Source: Cryptomeria japonica
Lineage: Eukaryota > Streptophyta > Pinopsida > Cupressales > Cupressaceae
NCBI RefSeq assembly: GCF_030272615.1
Contig: NC_081407.1
Coordinates: 440,105,213-440,169,212 of the forward strand
Length of the DNA: 64,000 nucleotides
Direction of reading: 5' to 3'
Made by a program: the position numbers and the translations under genes. The stretch's first letter is position 1. Each line of letters opens with the position of its first letter. The notes below the pieces were generated by a model. That model did no database searches. It saw only the letters and a list, made by a program, of their open reading frames with translations, and had not been told where the DNA came from. Shown one piece after another: positions 46,282-58,368 of this stretch.

Positions 46282-49157
46282 GGTGTTCATATAACTATAT
46301 TTATATTTTGGTTTATTACATATTTGGGAGTGGCTATTTTATAGGGGAATTATCCCACTTTTAAATATTTAAATCTTTTGGTGGGAAACCCTAGATGAGT
46401 TTATATATGTTATTTTAAGTTTATATTCTTATGTTTTGTTATATTTAGTGGGATTTTTATGTTTTTAATTATTATTTTTCAATTGGGAATTAGTTTCACA
46501 TTCTTTTGAATGACTTTTGAGAGGTGGCTTTTGAAGTGTCTTTTGGATTTCATATTTGAGGAGATTTTAAGAAAACAATTTGGGGGATTTTTGGAGGGGC
46601 TTCCTTCATACAAATTTTGGAAAGGGTTTCATGCTGGTAACAACATATTTTGTTGTGTATGGAGGCAAGAAAATTTTGGATTGAATGTTGGAAAAATTTG
46701 GAGGAAGTTTGAGGGAGTTTTGTGAGGGCATTTTTGGATTCAAGAGTAGGGAAGATTTTGAAGAGATTTTTGGAGGATTTTTTTGGAGGGTGTGTAGATT
46801 TGTTTGTTGTTGTTTTTATGGTCTGGAGATTATTTTGGATTGACTAGTTGCTTGGCCATTGGGGTTGGAAATTTCTACATCAATTTCTTCTCTTTCGTGT
46901 CTTCATTTCTCCCCATTCAAGGTAGGGTTTTTTTAAACAAATTATCCTTTATTTCAAATGATATTAAAATGGAATATTTATGGTATGTTTTCATTCTATT
47001 TTCTATGTATTAATATTTCTAAAAATGAAGGTATTTTTGTTCTTTTATTGGCTTGTGAATGTTCCTTTCACCCTCCTCTATTTCTAGATTTTTTAAGAGA
47101 TATTTTTGGAAATATGTTTGCAAAACTTATTAAATGAATTTATTTCCATTTTTGGTCTGTAATTATTTCCTATGGAATTTTTACAAGGTATAATTTGGGC
47201 CCATATGGTTTTATCATAGTTTCCCTTTAGTTTCATAAAGTTGTGATGAGTTTCGTGAGGTTTGGAGGTGATTTGAGCATTCTAAAACAAATTTTCCTAT
47301 GAGACTTGGATCTTCAATTTATGATGTTGTTTAAAGAATGTATATGGATCTATTTTATTTATTTATTAAGGGTTCCTAATGTCTTGTGAGGTCTTTTTAT
47401 GACCTCTTGTTGCTTGAGATGTGTTTTGGATGGATTCAAGATGTAATGTGTACCTAAAGATAGACTTAGATCGGATTACATGTATATGTGATGATATTAG
47501 TATTCATGAGTATATATGGATTATTATGTATCAAATTTTGATGGATTTTATGTTGTACCCATGTGTCACTTGTATATAATATTGGGTAGGTAAGTACAAT
47601 GTTCTACCTTGTGAGTTGGCTAGTAAGTCCCTGAAATGGTCCTTGTCTAGATTGTATTATTTGAGTTCCCTTGTATGTTAACCCTTGGTTATAGGTAGTT
47701 TCATGATCTTTGGTTGCTTGTTTGTTTGAGGGCCTTAAGTCTATCTCCTATCATGGGGGGTAGGCCTTTGAGTTCCACATGGTTGGGTGGTTTCCTATCT
47801 CCATTAGCTATATGTGTCCTTGTTCGAGTGCATGGGTGGATTCGAGTGTCTTCATGTGATGATTCTTCTGGTGCTTATTGCTTCATGCTTTGGATCCTAT
47901 ATTTCAAGATAATATTTTGTAATTGGATTATTCTAGTTGTACATGAGTCTTGTAATTACTCCTATTTGGAGGATAATGTATTATTTTGTAATGAAATAGG
48001 AGGCTAATGATGATATGGTTATCTAGGTTATTGATTATGTTCCTTTCATGTTCTCTTGTGATATTTATATCTTTTCATCATGATGAATGTTATTCTTAGG
48101 CATATGAGTTGGCTGATGAATGAAATTAAGTTCCTAATCCTTAAATAAGATGTATGCTTCATGAGATACACTTCTTAAAGGATGTTTCATTCTTATGAAT
48201 TAGGATAAGCATTTATGGAAAAAGTAATGATTGGAATGAGTAGATGGTTAATTGATATAGGCATCTTATTCATGAGGAATTCCTTAGTCACATATCTTAT
48301 TGGTTCATGTTATAAGTAATGATGTTGTGTCATGTTAAGTGATAGAAAAATATGTTAAGGAAATGTGTAATATCATATTGATCCTCACTTCGGAATTATT
48401 CTTCTTGTATTCATCGTGATTATGTTTAGTATCATTATTATTCCTTATAGTAACTAAGGTAGTGTGATGAGATTATTTGGTTTTTGTATGGTGTTACTAA
48501 TTCATATATGGATAATGTCATTTATGTATCTTTTATATCTATGATATACTACATAATGGTGTTAATGAACCTACCTTAGAATTAATGTAACATAGTACTT
48601 TGATTTAATGGAATGATCTTTGGTTAGTGTTGTATGAAGTAGGAATTAGTATTGGATGACTAATTAATAGATTTTATCTCATTATTTATTAAGTTGGTCT
48701 AGGGATGTATCATGGTGTACCTAAGTTCTTAAAAGGTAAACTATAAGATGTTCATTTCAATTTTAGTAAATATGTAATGATCATGATATTGTTATCTTAT
48801 CTTAAAAGTTTGTTTATCCATATTTAGTAGACTGATTGGGAAAAGAAAAGAAATCCTTTCTAGTGATGGTCGTTGATAGTAACAACATTGGGGAACCTAC
48901 GAGGACTTAGGTGTAAAATGTAAATGATAAATTATATTATCTTCCACTGCTACTTTATTAGTTATCAATGGTTTACTTCATTGTGAATAATGCTAGTAAC
49001 TTAAGATTGTATTTTTATTGGAAAGTTGTTTATTATTTTGAGAAACATTAGTTAATGAGAATCATGGTTCCTACTAATGTGTTAAGATAAAAAAAATTGT
49101 CTTTTTGTTTCCTTTGTCTACTGTCCTCTGGGTTCCCTATCGAGGCATTACATTTTG

Positions 49158-50525
49158 TTATTATATTTGACATGAAATATGTTTTCTCTATATTAGCTAT
49201 GGTTTGACCTAAAAAACTTTTTTTTGAAATAGAGGAACAAAGAAGATAACATAGAAGAATACCAACATAACTATCATAGAGAACATATGGAGTGAATGGA
49301 AGACACTGAAAGGGATGAGAAAAGAAGGGAAAGGAATGAAACTAACATACAATGATATGAAAAATGTATGTCAGAGATTTGAATTGAAAATTTACAAGGT
49401 CAGACAAATGTTGGAGACGTTAACACAAATATAGTCTAGTAAACACATGAGGAATACCCATGTTGTTCTCCATTTTGAAAACTTATGTTCCCTCTCTTTA
49501 AAAGTGAAATTTATTGCCTCTGTGCTGAAATGGAAGAGAACAGTAAAATCTTGAAATAAATACAACAAGATGAGTTTTTAACGATGAAACCTCCTACACT
49601 TTAAGCTTTTAAAAGCTTGGGCGGGTGAACCCTTTTATGACTACTTTCTTACAAAAATAGAAAAAGGTTTACAAGAAACCAATGTAAATTTCCTATAAAA
49701 TTTCCTTAAGGACTGGTACAACTAAACATAAAATGGAAGGTTGATTTAATTTTTGAATAGGACCACAAAATGTACCAAAAGAAACCAAAAAGTAAACCAG
49801 TGCCTTATCCGGGCAATAGAGTCATCTACAACAGACTGCAACCTGACAAAAGAAACTTGTACACAAGTCACAGATTAGTGATCTACCAACTCTGTATATG
49901 CCTAACATATACAAAGTCCTAATCTGCACTAGACTTCATCATCAAATCTACCCCAAAATATTACTGATATCAATGGCTTTGTTTAAAGTACATTTATATT
50001 TCTTCCTTGAGAAAAAGACTTAAAACAACTTCATAAAATGCCTAGCAAATCATTCAAATAAACAATCATTGATTACTTAAATGGAATGAACACCAACACA
50101 ATAACATAGAGACAACATAACTCTGAGGTGAAATTCTTTACACTGTATATTTTATTTCTCCATCAAAAGATTACAAGTACAACATATCTGGCTCAAAATT
50201 TAGAAAATGGCCTATATTTATTTTGCCAGAGCTTAGCTACAAAATTTTTGTGACCCCCTTTTCTAAGTAGTCCTGGTATCCATTTATAAAGAAAAATGGA
50301 TGCAACAAGCTTCAGACTTTCCTAGAAAATATTCTTATCCTAACCATAATTCCCCCAAAAAAGATAGATTGATTACAATTGAAGTAAGAGCACAACAAAA
50401 TAGTTATCCAGTTGGATAATGGCCAACTGACTTCTCAATATTCACAAATCAGGTGCCAGGTGCCTCTGATTCTTCAAAAGTCCGATTTCCAAAAACCATT
50501 GCAAGAACTAACCGCTTAAGGTTGC
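49158..50525. other. No gene recognised; 3' side of element D
   Basis: Short interrupted Glu/Arg-rich reading frame on the plus strand near 49230-49440; nothing nameable. On the minus strand this is downstream of the accessory ORF, where the 3' LTR of D should lie. A TTTTTTGGGGGAATTATGG run at about 50346-50364 (minus) could be its PPT, but no LTR pair was found. Confidence 0.4.
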
Positions 50526-53500
50526 CTACAGGCTACCACATGCTGGAGAGTCAGTAGAATCTCCATGTGCTTCTGTCTCTTTCACAACATATTTGTTTTC
50601 CCATAACTTTAAGGTATCATCATTAGGCGAAGAGAAACTAACAATTTTCTTCTTCAGCTTATTAAAACTTTTCCATCTCTCCCTTAACTTTTTAACTTCC
50701 TTTTCCAAGAAACCAAAATGTGATTTTATTTTCTCAAACTCTTCAATGGTTTGAATGAATAAGGAAGTATCATCTATATTTATGATGTTTTTAATTCTTT
50801 GAGACAATTTATGACCTATCTTGCCAAGCCACACCTCTTTATCTTTCAATTTTTTAATACTAACAAAACCTCCAGGAAATAATTCAAATTCTGATCTGCA
50901 TATTCCTTTTTGTATAAGTTTTCCTTCCTTTGTACATTGACCCTTTCTACTGCAAACCTGGACAAACCTTTTACCAACTCATAAGTAGGTTTGATAGTGA
51001 CATCAACATCTACTTTCTCCTAAGATAAAAAATATATTAACTCTAAATTAACCTCTTTGGCAATCCATTTGTCCAAAATTGGCTCCAAAATAGCCTTCTC
51101 TTCTTTCAAAGAACCCAAAATAGTCAATACTCTTTTCATATTAATATAAACTATTGCAACTCCAACAATATCAACAAACTTGAAAACTGTACCCTTGATG
51201 TTCTCTTCATATTTGTTTGCAAATATTGCATGGGCTTGCTTCAATCTCTCCATCTCATCTTGGATGTTTTCATTTGGTTGAAAATGAGGAGTCAATGGAG
51301 AAGGAGGGAATTCAATAATTGGGCTAGTAGGAGGGGGTCTGGTAGAAGAGGAGGTAATCATCGAATTGGAAGACTCACCCTTTTGATGTTATCCTCCCAA
51401 TTGATTCTTTAGTTTTGCAATGGTGTTGTCCTTACGATCTATCTCCATCTTTCCTTCATTATAAACTTTTAGGACTACTTCTAATTTCACCTGGAGATCA
51501 GCTTTCTCCTTTGCTTCTTTCTTAGCCACTGCCATACCAAACTTATCAGACTATAAAGTTGTGCTGGCAACTTCTACCACCCCTGTATCCCTAAATCTCT
51601 TTACAATCATACCTCCTGAATAGTCAGATTCTGAGGAGTCTTTCCTCCTTTTTCTTTCTTCCCTCTTTAGTGACCACATAACAAGGGCTGCATGGTCATT
51701 ACTGTACTTTATTCCTTCTAGAGGATTGGTTTCCTTTCTCACTATATCAAAAACTAAGGCATCAGCTATGTCCCACTTTGGGAGAATTAAAACTCCAGGA
51801 TCTGTAATCAATATTCTCCCTTGCTTAGGGGTAATTTCTTCAAATTCTTTCAGCATTTCTTGCATTATTCTTGCTTCAACAACAAGTGTATCTTTATGGG
51901 GTTGCTCCCCTTTCCTCTTCTCACATCTTTGTTTAAACTGCTCAATATGTCTCCTCCAAACAAATTGCAAAAATTCTCTTGTTTTAACAAAACTATTATC
52001 AGCTAAAAATTCATTACTGGCCTACTTAATGACAGGATCCAGTTCTCTACATGCAAACTCTTCAACAGTCAGGTCCATTTTGGCACGTGTTGGTTCTTTT
52101 GGCATTCCTTCTTGTAGTTCTCCATATGTGCATGCAATCTCTCCTAGGCTCCCTAACTGCAACAATTGCTCAACTACTTCCTGCTCATCACATATGAATA
52201 ATGGGGATTGAGAAGGAGAGTATAATGATTCACTTGACTATGCTTCTTTTTCTAACCTTTGCCTTTTTGGGGAGGCTTGTGAATCAGGGGCATCTTCCAT
52301 TGGCCTTTTTTCTTTTGAATTAGAAGGCTCATCTTTCCTTGGCATCACTACATTATAAATAGATCTCTTATACATCACATATTCACTAGGGGGAACAACT
52401 TTAGCAAAAATAGGCTTAGCTAAAACAAGCTTAGCTTTCTTAGGATCTAATTTCACTACAACATCCTTCTTCTCATTCAAGGTCTGCATTGCATCTTCAA
52501 AATAGTCCACCAAAAACTTAATCTTTTCTTCAAAAGGGTGAAAACTTCTCAAAGGATCATAGTTCTTGTCAAAATGTTGGACAAAACTCAAGGGTCTTCT
52601 TGAATGCCAACCACTTTTCCTTTTTTACTTCCTGCTCATCCAAATTCAATTCATTTCTTATCAAATATTTAGGAAAGTGAAATTTATGAGTTCTACCCCC
52701 ACACCTGACCTTCTTCCTGAACATACTATTGAAGAAGTCCTCTGGATCAACAAACTTAGCAACTATCATTGACAACCTATATGGCTAGAGGAAACTTTCA
52801 AAATGTAACCAACCACCTTTGGTGACTACAAACTGATGTGCCAAAGTGATTGTTAGGAAAATTGTCCCTCTTCCTTTGTTTTTTAGCTCTGCTTCTTGCT
52901 GGCTTCCAATCTGTCTCAAGATCTCAGCAACACCGATCTTCAAAGGGACCTGATAGGGGAGCAGATATGGGGTTCCCCTAAAACCATATACTTTGAAAAT
53001 AGTGGAAACAGGGTACAAGATTATGTCACCCCAATTGTGCACAATGTTAATATTTTCAGCAAACTCCTTTGGTATAATGAATTCAAGGAGAGCCTTTGGG
53101 ATCCTAGGGTTCTCTTGACATAGAAGCATTCTGAGCCTAGATGCAAAGCATCTATCAAATTTCAAGTAACTTGCATCCTCTCTATCCCAAGACATATCTC
53201 TACTCCATAACTGAATAGGCATGTCTTCACCATCCTTTTTCCTTAGTAAATCCATATCCTTTGCAAAATATTCAACACCTTTAAACAAGAACATGTGCAT
53301 CAACAAGGAGTACTAGCCGAAAGGTCTATCCACCTTAGCATTATTTATCCCAATTAGACCTTCATGAATGACATCTCTAAGATAAGGTGAAAAATCATAG
53401 GTTATTGCTAAGGATGGGTTCAAAATTTGTGCCATCATAAGCATATAATGGGTAGGAATGGCATTCTCCGCATCTTCCCCAATAATTTGACATAGAGACC

Positions 53501-54128
53501 AATATACACCCTTAGCCCTTAAAGTAAAGAAATTCATAGGGAAAGGCTCCATTGTTCTTGGACCTACCAATGCCAATCCTCTTATCTTTGCAAAGAATTC
53601 CTTCAATGGCCCACTCCTAAGATGATCCCTTTGGGCATCATAAACCTTCTTGAGCATGTCAAAATCAATGGATTCCAAATAGTTTGAGGCCTCACTCAAC
53701 CAAAAAGCCCTTCTAAATTCATCGTCATTAATTTTAATTAAGGGCCCCCCATTTACATTTCTCACAGTCCTAGTGATAGGGTCATAATTTTTGGCAATTT
53801 GGGTCAACAAATCAATGGCCATGAATACTCCAAGGACCACCAGTTTTCCAACATCTAATTCCCATATACTATTAATAGGAGCCGGTGAATTCTGCTGACC
53901 AAATCCTGCTCTGAACAAACCTATACCTGCCATACCTATCTGGGCATCCCTTAGCCAATATCCCTTGTCATATAAACCATCGCCAATCCCCAGGCGGGGA
54001 GATTTGGGCACAAGTTCTTTTATCTTGGCCGCACTATTGGTAGATTGAGCCAGTTGTTCCAGAAAGTCATCACAAATAGCCCTCTCTTGGTAATCTATCT
54101 TTCCCTTTAATTCCCTTCATGGTGCCAT
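50526..54128 (-). pseudogene. Accessory ORF of element D, about 1200 codons, unrecognised
   Basis: The ATG at 54128 is followed by a stop at codon 4, then one frame runs to 52569, broken by stops at 53313 and 52785. A frameshift near 52600 leads to a frame that lasts to about 51000, and another precedes 50849. N-terminal third: GYWLRDAQIGMAGIGLFRAG, INDDEFRRAFWLSEASNY, THYMLMMAQILNPSLA and YSLLMHMFLF. Middle: LRQIGSQQEAELKNKG, then a basic patch SPKRQRLEK near 52250. C-terminal half: GVLILPKWDIADALVF, a Pro/Ser/Thr-rich linker and coiled coil. It lies 3' of integrase on the same strand, the position of env-like genes, but I see no signal peptide or clear membrane anchor. A partial homologue is at 2881-5423. 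Confidence 0.75.
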
Positions 54129-54499
54129 CTTAAAAATATCCTTACTTCAATCGTTATTCAAATAACCTCTTCTGGATTTCAAGCACCAAATAATGCCACA
54201 CAAAATAGAAATTGCAAAGCACAATCACAGAAAAGTTACTTGTTACTGGAGAAATCACAAAACCATGCACCTATTTTCTCTGCAAATCTTCTTGAATGCT
54301 TCTTTGCAAATCTACACTTCAAAACAATGTCATATGGAGGGACCTTAATTGAAAAATGAGCATTAATTACTATCAATAAAGCCACACACTTCTATAATTA
54401 ATGCTTTTTAAATTTCAAATTTTGGCTCCAACAGACCAGAAGGGCTTTTTCTGAGTATTTTTTCCTTTAGTCCCTGATCTGCAAAGATTAAAGTTCAAG

Positions 54500-55165
54500 A
54501 AACTTTCAATCATGGTCTAGCGACCGCCGTTAGATCATGCAGAACTAGCAAATCCTTTAATCATACTAGCTTTCAAAGTGGGCCCATCACTTAGTCATCT
54601 GCTCTTTGTCATTGATCAACAAAGACTAAAGTTCAAGCATCTCCTCATCGCGGTCCAGCGACAACTGTCAGATCATTTCATTGTTACTCGAGCTTTAAAG
54701 AATAGTCACAGCTTAACCATCATCACTTAACCACCAACACATAACAGATAAAACTTAACTGCTAGGACTACAAATGGCTTGTTGCTGATTCACAATGCAT
54801 AAAATTTGAGCAATTTCCAAATGTGGTCCAACGACAGCCATTGATTTCCTCTGAACTTACCAACCCGTTAACACACCCAAACCGCCCACAATAGTGGGGC
54901 CCACCATTTAGTCGCTAGTCCGCGATGAATAAAAAACAAGCATCTCTCAATCACGGTCTAGCAACAGCCATTGGATCACGAGTCAACCATTCGATCTTTA
55001 AGGTTCGTTGTTACTTAAGCACCACAGCTTCACCATTTGCACTAATTGCCTGCATTAATTGTCTGACCAGGCTCACTGCTAGTGGTTTGTCGTTGGGTTG
55101 TGATGAATAAAATTCATGCAACTTTCCATTGCGGTGTCACGATAGCCACTAGATCAAAAGAAACT
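54500..55165 (-). repeat. Five irregular tandem repeats of about 130-180 bp
   Basis: On the plus strand a conserved core like CGGTCTAGCGACAGCCATT, followed by GATCA, recurs near 54509, 54647, 54824, 54952 and 55131. Each is preceded by AAG/CA-rich text (for example TTCAAGCATCTC) and followed by an A/T-rich tail. It lies in the untranslated stretch between integrase and accessory ORF. Such repeat blocks 3' of pol are known from Tat/Ogre-type elements. Confidence 0.75.
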
Positions 55166-55666
55166 CATTCGGCCTTTAGGAACCCAACACATACATATGG
55201 GAAACACTTAGGACTTAGGAAAATATGAAACATTTCAATTTTAAAATAGAGCCCGCCTAAACCTAACAAATCAAAATGGCCCCTTTCAACAACACATTGA
55301 CCCTTCCATTTAAGTGGAAAAAGCAACGGGAAAATAGAAGTGACTTGGAAATAATGCGACACAAAGGCTTATACTTTTTTCTTTTCTTTTTTTAAAAAGA
55401 TTTTGAAAAAGTAAAACCATAAACCCTTAAGAACCATGGACTCGCAAACAAGGATCAACCCAAAATTTGAAAGACTTTTAAGGAATAAAGGTAGGACTTC
55501 CAACAATATTCAAAACACTGATAACAACAGCTCTAAATAAGGATGGTTGGATACAAGACCAACACAAGAACCTATCAAAAACTCCAGAACGTGGACCAAC
55601 AAAACCCTAACAAAAGAAAACAAAAAGCAAACCTAACCTACTATGCATGGAAAAGAAAAATTATAT
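55166..55666. other. Spacer of element D, no gene
   Basis: Non-coding stretch between the tandem repeats and the integrase stop; short ORFs only. Confidence 0.5.
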
Positions 55667-56899
55667 TCATGAGAAATATTGTTTCATAAACCGTCCATGC
55701 ACTGGTAGTTCCTATAACTCACCATTCAATCTTTGAAGGAAATAGGAATCTTTTCCATCGACATCAAAAATGATCAAAGGGCCTATCCACGGTGATTCAA
55801 ATTTCTTGTGCTTGCCTTTGTCTTGATCTCTTGCATTCCACTGTAGCACCATATCACCAATCTAGAATTTTCTTGTACTAGTCCTTTTATCAAAAAGGTA
55901 CTTTGACTATAATTGAAGTTTCATATTCCTTCTATGTGCTACAGTCCTCATTTCCTCCAGCTCTACTAACTGAATCATTCTTTCTTCCATGGGCTCAAAC
56001 ATTTTTAATTCTTCAGTCCGCAAAAATTTGTAAATTGGAAGCTGATTATTTATAGGTAGTTCGACCTTCACTCCATATACCAACTCAAAAGAGGATGTAC
56101 CAATGGCCTTTTTTATAGTCACCTTGTCGGCCCATTAAGCTAACTTGAGCTTTTGATCCCATGACCTTTTATTTTCCTCTAGGATTTTCTTGATAATATT
56201 GAGGAGACTTGTATTACTTGATTCTACTTGGCCGTTTCCTTGAGGGTGGTATGGTGAGGAGTATGACATAATAATCCCATAGTTAGTACAAAACTCTATG
56301 AACTCCTCAGACCTGAAGCACATGGAATTTTTCATGACTATTTTAGCAGGCACACCAAACCTTGTCATTATATTATCCATCAAAAAATCAATGACCACTC
56401 TACTAGTAGCCTGTTTGGTGGCTATGGCTTCAATCCACTTGGTGAAATAATCTGTAGCTACCAGGATCCATCTATGGCCCCTGCTTGATTTCTCTATTAT
56501 TTCACCAATAAAGTCAATACCCCATTGAATGAAAGGGGCTGTAACTATGACATAATTCAAAGGCAAAGCACCAACATACTTTAGTTTAGAAGAGAACCTT
56601 TGACAAGGATCACATTTTAGAACATGCCTAGGAGCATCCTTGAACAAAGTTGGCCAATAATAACCTACTTTGATTATCTTACCAGCAGTAGTCTTAGCTG
56701 AATAGTGGCCTCCGCACACCCCATTGTGCATATCTTTCAAAACCTTCTTAGCTTGGAATTCATCTAGACAAACTAGTAGCATGCCATCACTGTTCCTCCA
56801 ATATAGGTCTCCCTGAATAAGAACACACTTCTGTAATTTTAACTTTAGTGTTCTCTTCTGGTTGTGTGTCATACCTTCTAGACATGTGGCATTCTTCAA
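55667..56899 (-). pseudogene. Element D integrase
   Basis: The zinc-binding HHCC motif is complete (HNGVCGGHYSAKT, then CDPCQRF). The core has QWGIDFIGEI (first Asp) and HPQGNGQVESSN (Glu). The middle catalytic motif is MKNSMCFRSEEF where SDNG is expected, so the second Asp is lost. The C-terminal part (SFELVYGVKVELP, then GDMVLQWNARDQDKGKHKKF) ends at a stop near 55667. Stops occur near 56127, 55907 and 55870. It would insert cDNA into chromosomes; this copy is inactive. No chromodomain is visible, unlike the element at 27-30 kb. Confidence 0.9.
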
Positions 56900-56933
56900 T
56901 AAGTATACTATATCTGAATACCATAGCTACATC

Positions 56934-57536
56934 TCAATGTTGGTTACAATAGCTTTTTTTAGTCTCAACATTATTTATGTCAATATCCTCAAAGTTTGTC
57001 TCTGGCATTAACTTGGCTAAGCCTAGACCTCTTACCAGCTTTGTAATTTTGATCTCAAGATCAAAATCTTGTATTTTGTTTATCCATCTACATCTTTTTC
57101 CAGTTACTTCAGATTGGGGGAGAGTGTCTTTCACAACTGCATGTGGTACATAGGCTACAATTTGGGCATTTACCAAATAAGGCCTAAATACTTCAACAGC
57201 CTTGACTAAAGCATATGCCTATATTTCCATAGTTCCATATTTCCGTTTAATAGCCTGTAATGATTTGTTGTAGAAGGTAATTGGATGTTCATAACCTTCA
57301 CCTTCTTTATATAATAGTACCACTGCTATAGTATGATAGGAAGCAAAGGAAAATATCGAAAAAGGCTTACTATAGTAAGGGGACTTAAGCACCGGGGCTT
57401 CCTGAATAGCTTGTTTGATCTTATAAAATGCTAGTGTTGCCTCTTCATCCCAAACAAACTTGACATCCTTCTTCAAAAGCTTCACAATGGGCTTGACAAT
57501 TTCACCAAAATTTGCAATAAATAAATCTCCTGACAA
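56934..57536 (-). pseudogene. Element D RNase H (native, after RT)
   Basis: RT-linked RNase H: LLKKDVKFVWDEEATLAFYKIK, EAPVLKSPYYSKPF, GYEHPITFYNKSL and KYGTMEI, then a stop near 57220 and RPYLVNAQIVAYVPHAVV. The usual DAS motif is replaced by FASYHT, so a catalytic Asp is gone. It removes RNA during cDNA synthesis in working elements. Confidence 0.85.
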
Positions 57537-57539
57537 AGT

Positions 57540-58363
57540 TTACTTTACCCAGAAAAGACTGAATTCCTTTAATATTTTTTGCTTGAGGCACCCTGTTGAT
57601 AGCCTCAATTCTTTCAGGGTCAATTCTAACTCCCTCCTTGGATAAAATGTGCCCTGGTAACTTTCCTTTAGTTACAGCAAAGTGGCACTTTTTTGGATTT
57701 AAAGATACACCAAATTCCAAGGCCTTGCAAAATATTTTTTCTAAATGACCATAGTGATCATCTGCCTTCTTTGAGAAACATGTAATATTATCCTAGTAGA
57801 AAACCATTATGATGTTAATAAATTATTTCAAGGCTACATCCATAACCCTCTGAAAAGTTGCCCCAACATTTTTTAAACCAAATGGCATCCTTACATACAC
57901 ATAAGTTCCCCAAGGGGTAGTAAAGCAGTCTTGAACTGTTCAGATCTTTTACTAATACCTGATTATAACCAGAGAATCCATCCATCATTGATAATAAGTC
58001 ACAACCAGTTACCCTTTGTAACATAGCTTCCATGTTTGGAGATGAGTAGTCTTTTAGAGAAGCAACATTCAAATTCCTAAAATCTACATAGAGCCTTATG
58101 TCCCCATTCTTCTTTCTAACAGGAACTAAATTGGATACCCATGAAGAATGCCTTATAGGATTTATAATCCCTCCTTCTCTCATCTTAATCAACTCTTGCT
58201 ACATTTTGGGTTCTAGGAGAGGTTAATGGGTCTTTGCTTCTATCTAAAAGGCTTAGCATCTGGATGCAAAGGTATTTCATGTTCAAATAAATATTGTCTA
58301 TATGCCTTAAAGCCCTCATAGGACCAAGCAAAAACATGTTTGTACTTTCTATTAACTCTAATG
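57540..58363 (-). pseudogene. Element D reverse transcriptase
   Basis: Begins beside the solo LTR with KYKHVFAWSYEGFK. Further blocks are MREGGIINPIRHSSWVSNLV, VRKKNGDIRLYVDFRNLN, MMDGFSGYNQ and SLNPKKCHFAVTKGKLPGH. The catalytic YxDD box near 57795 reads Tyr-stop-Asp-Asn, so it is destroyed. Several frameshifts lie between 57815 and 57930. The palm order is otherwise standard for Ty3/gypsy. Confidence 0.88.
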
Positions 58364-58368
58364 CCAAT

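Larger units (their letters stand above)
38788..49152 (+). mobile_element. R1 solo LTR, copy 2 (about 3.8 kb), split by element C
   Basis: Starts TGTAATACCCCTCTAG and ends with the imperfect inverse (CTATCGAGGCATTACA). Both sides carry the TSD TTTTG (38783-38787, 49153-49157). Without element C the length is about 3.8 kb, with no coding sequence. Homology to copy 1 is visible at 39231-39350 and about 47690-47860. The long right part (46282-49152) holds only short ORFs. Confidence 0.8.

Noticed and set aside
46510-46725. 71-codon plus-strand ORF rich in Phe, Gly and Trp
   Set aside because: Lies in the R1 LTR and arises from G/T-rich text; no recognisable domain and no equivalent frame noted in R1 copy 1.
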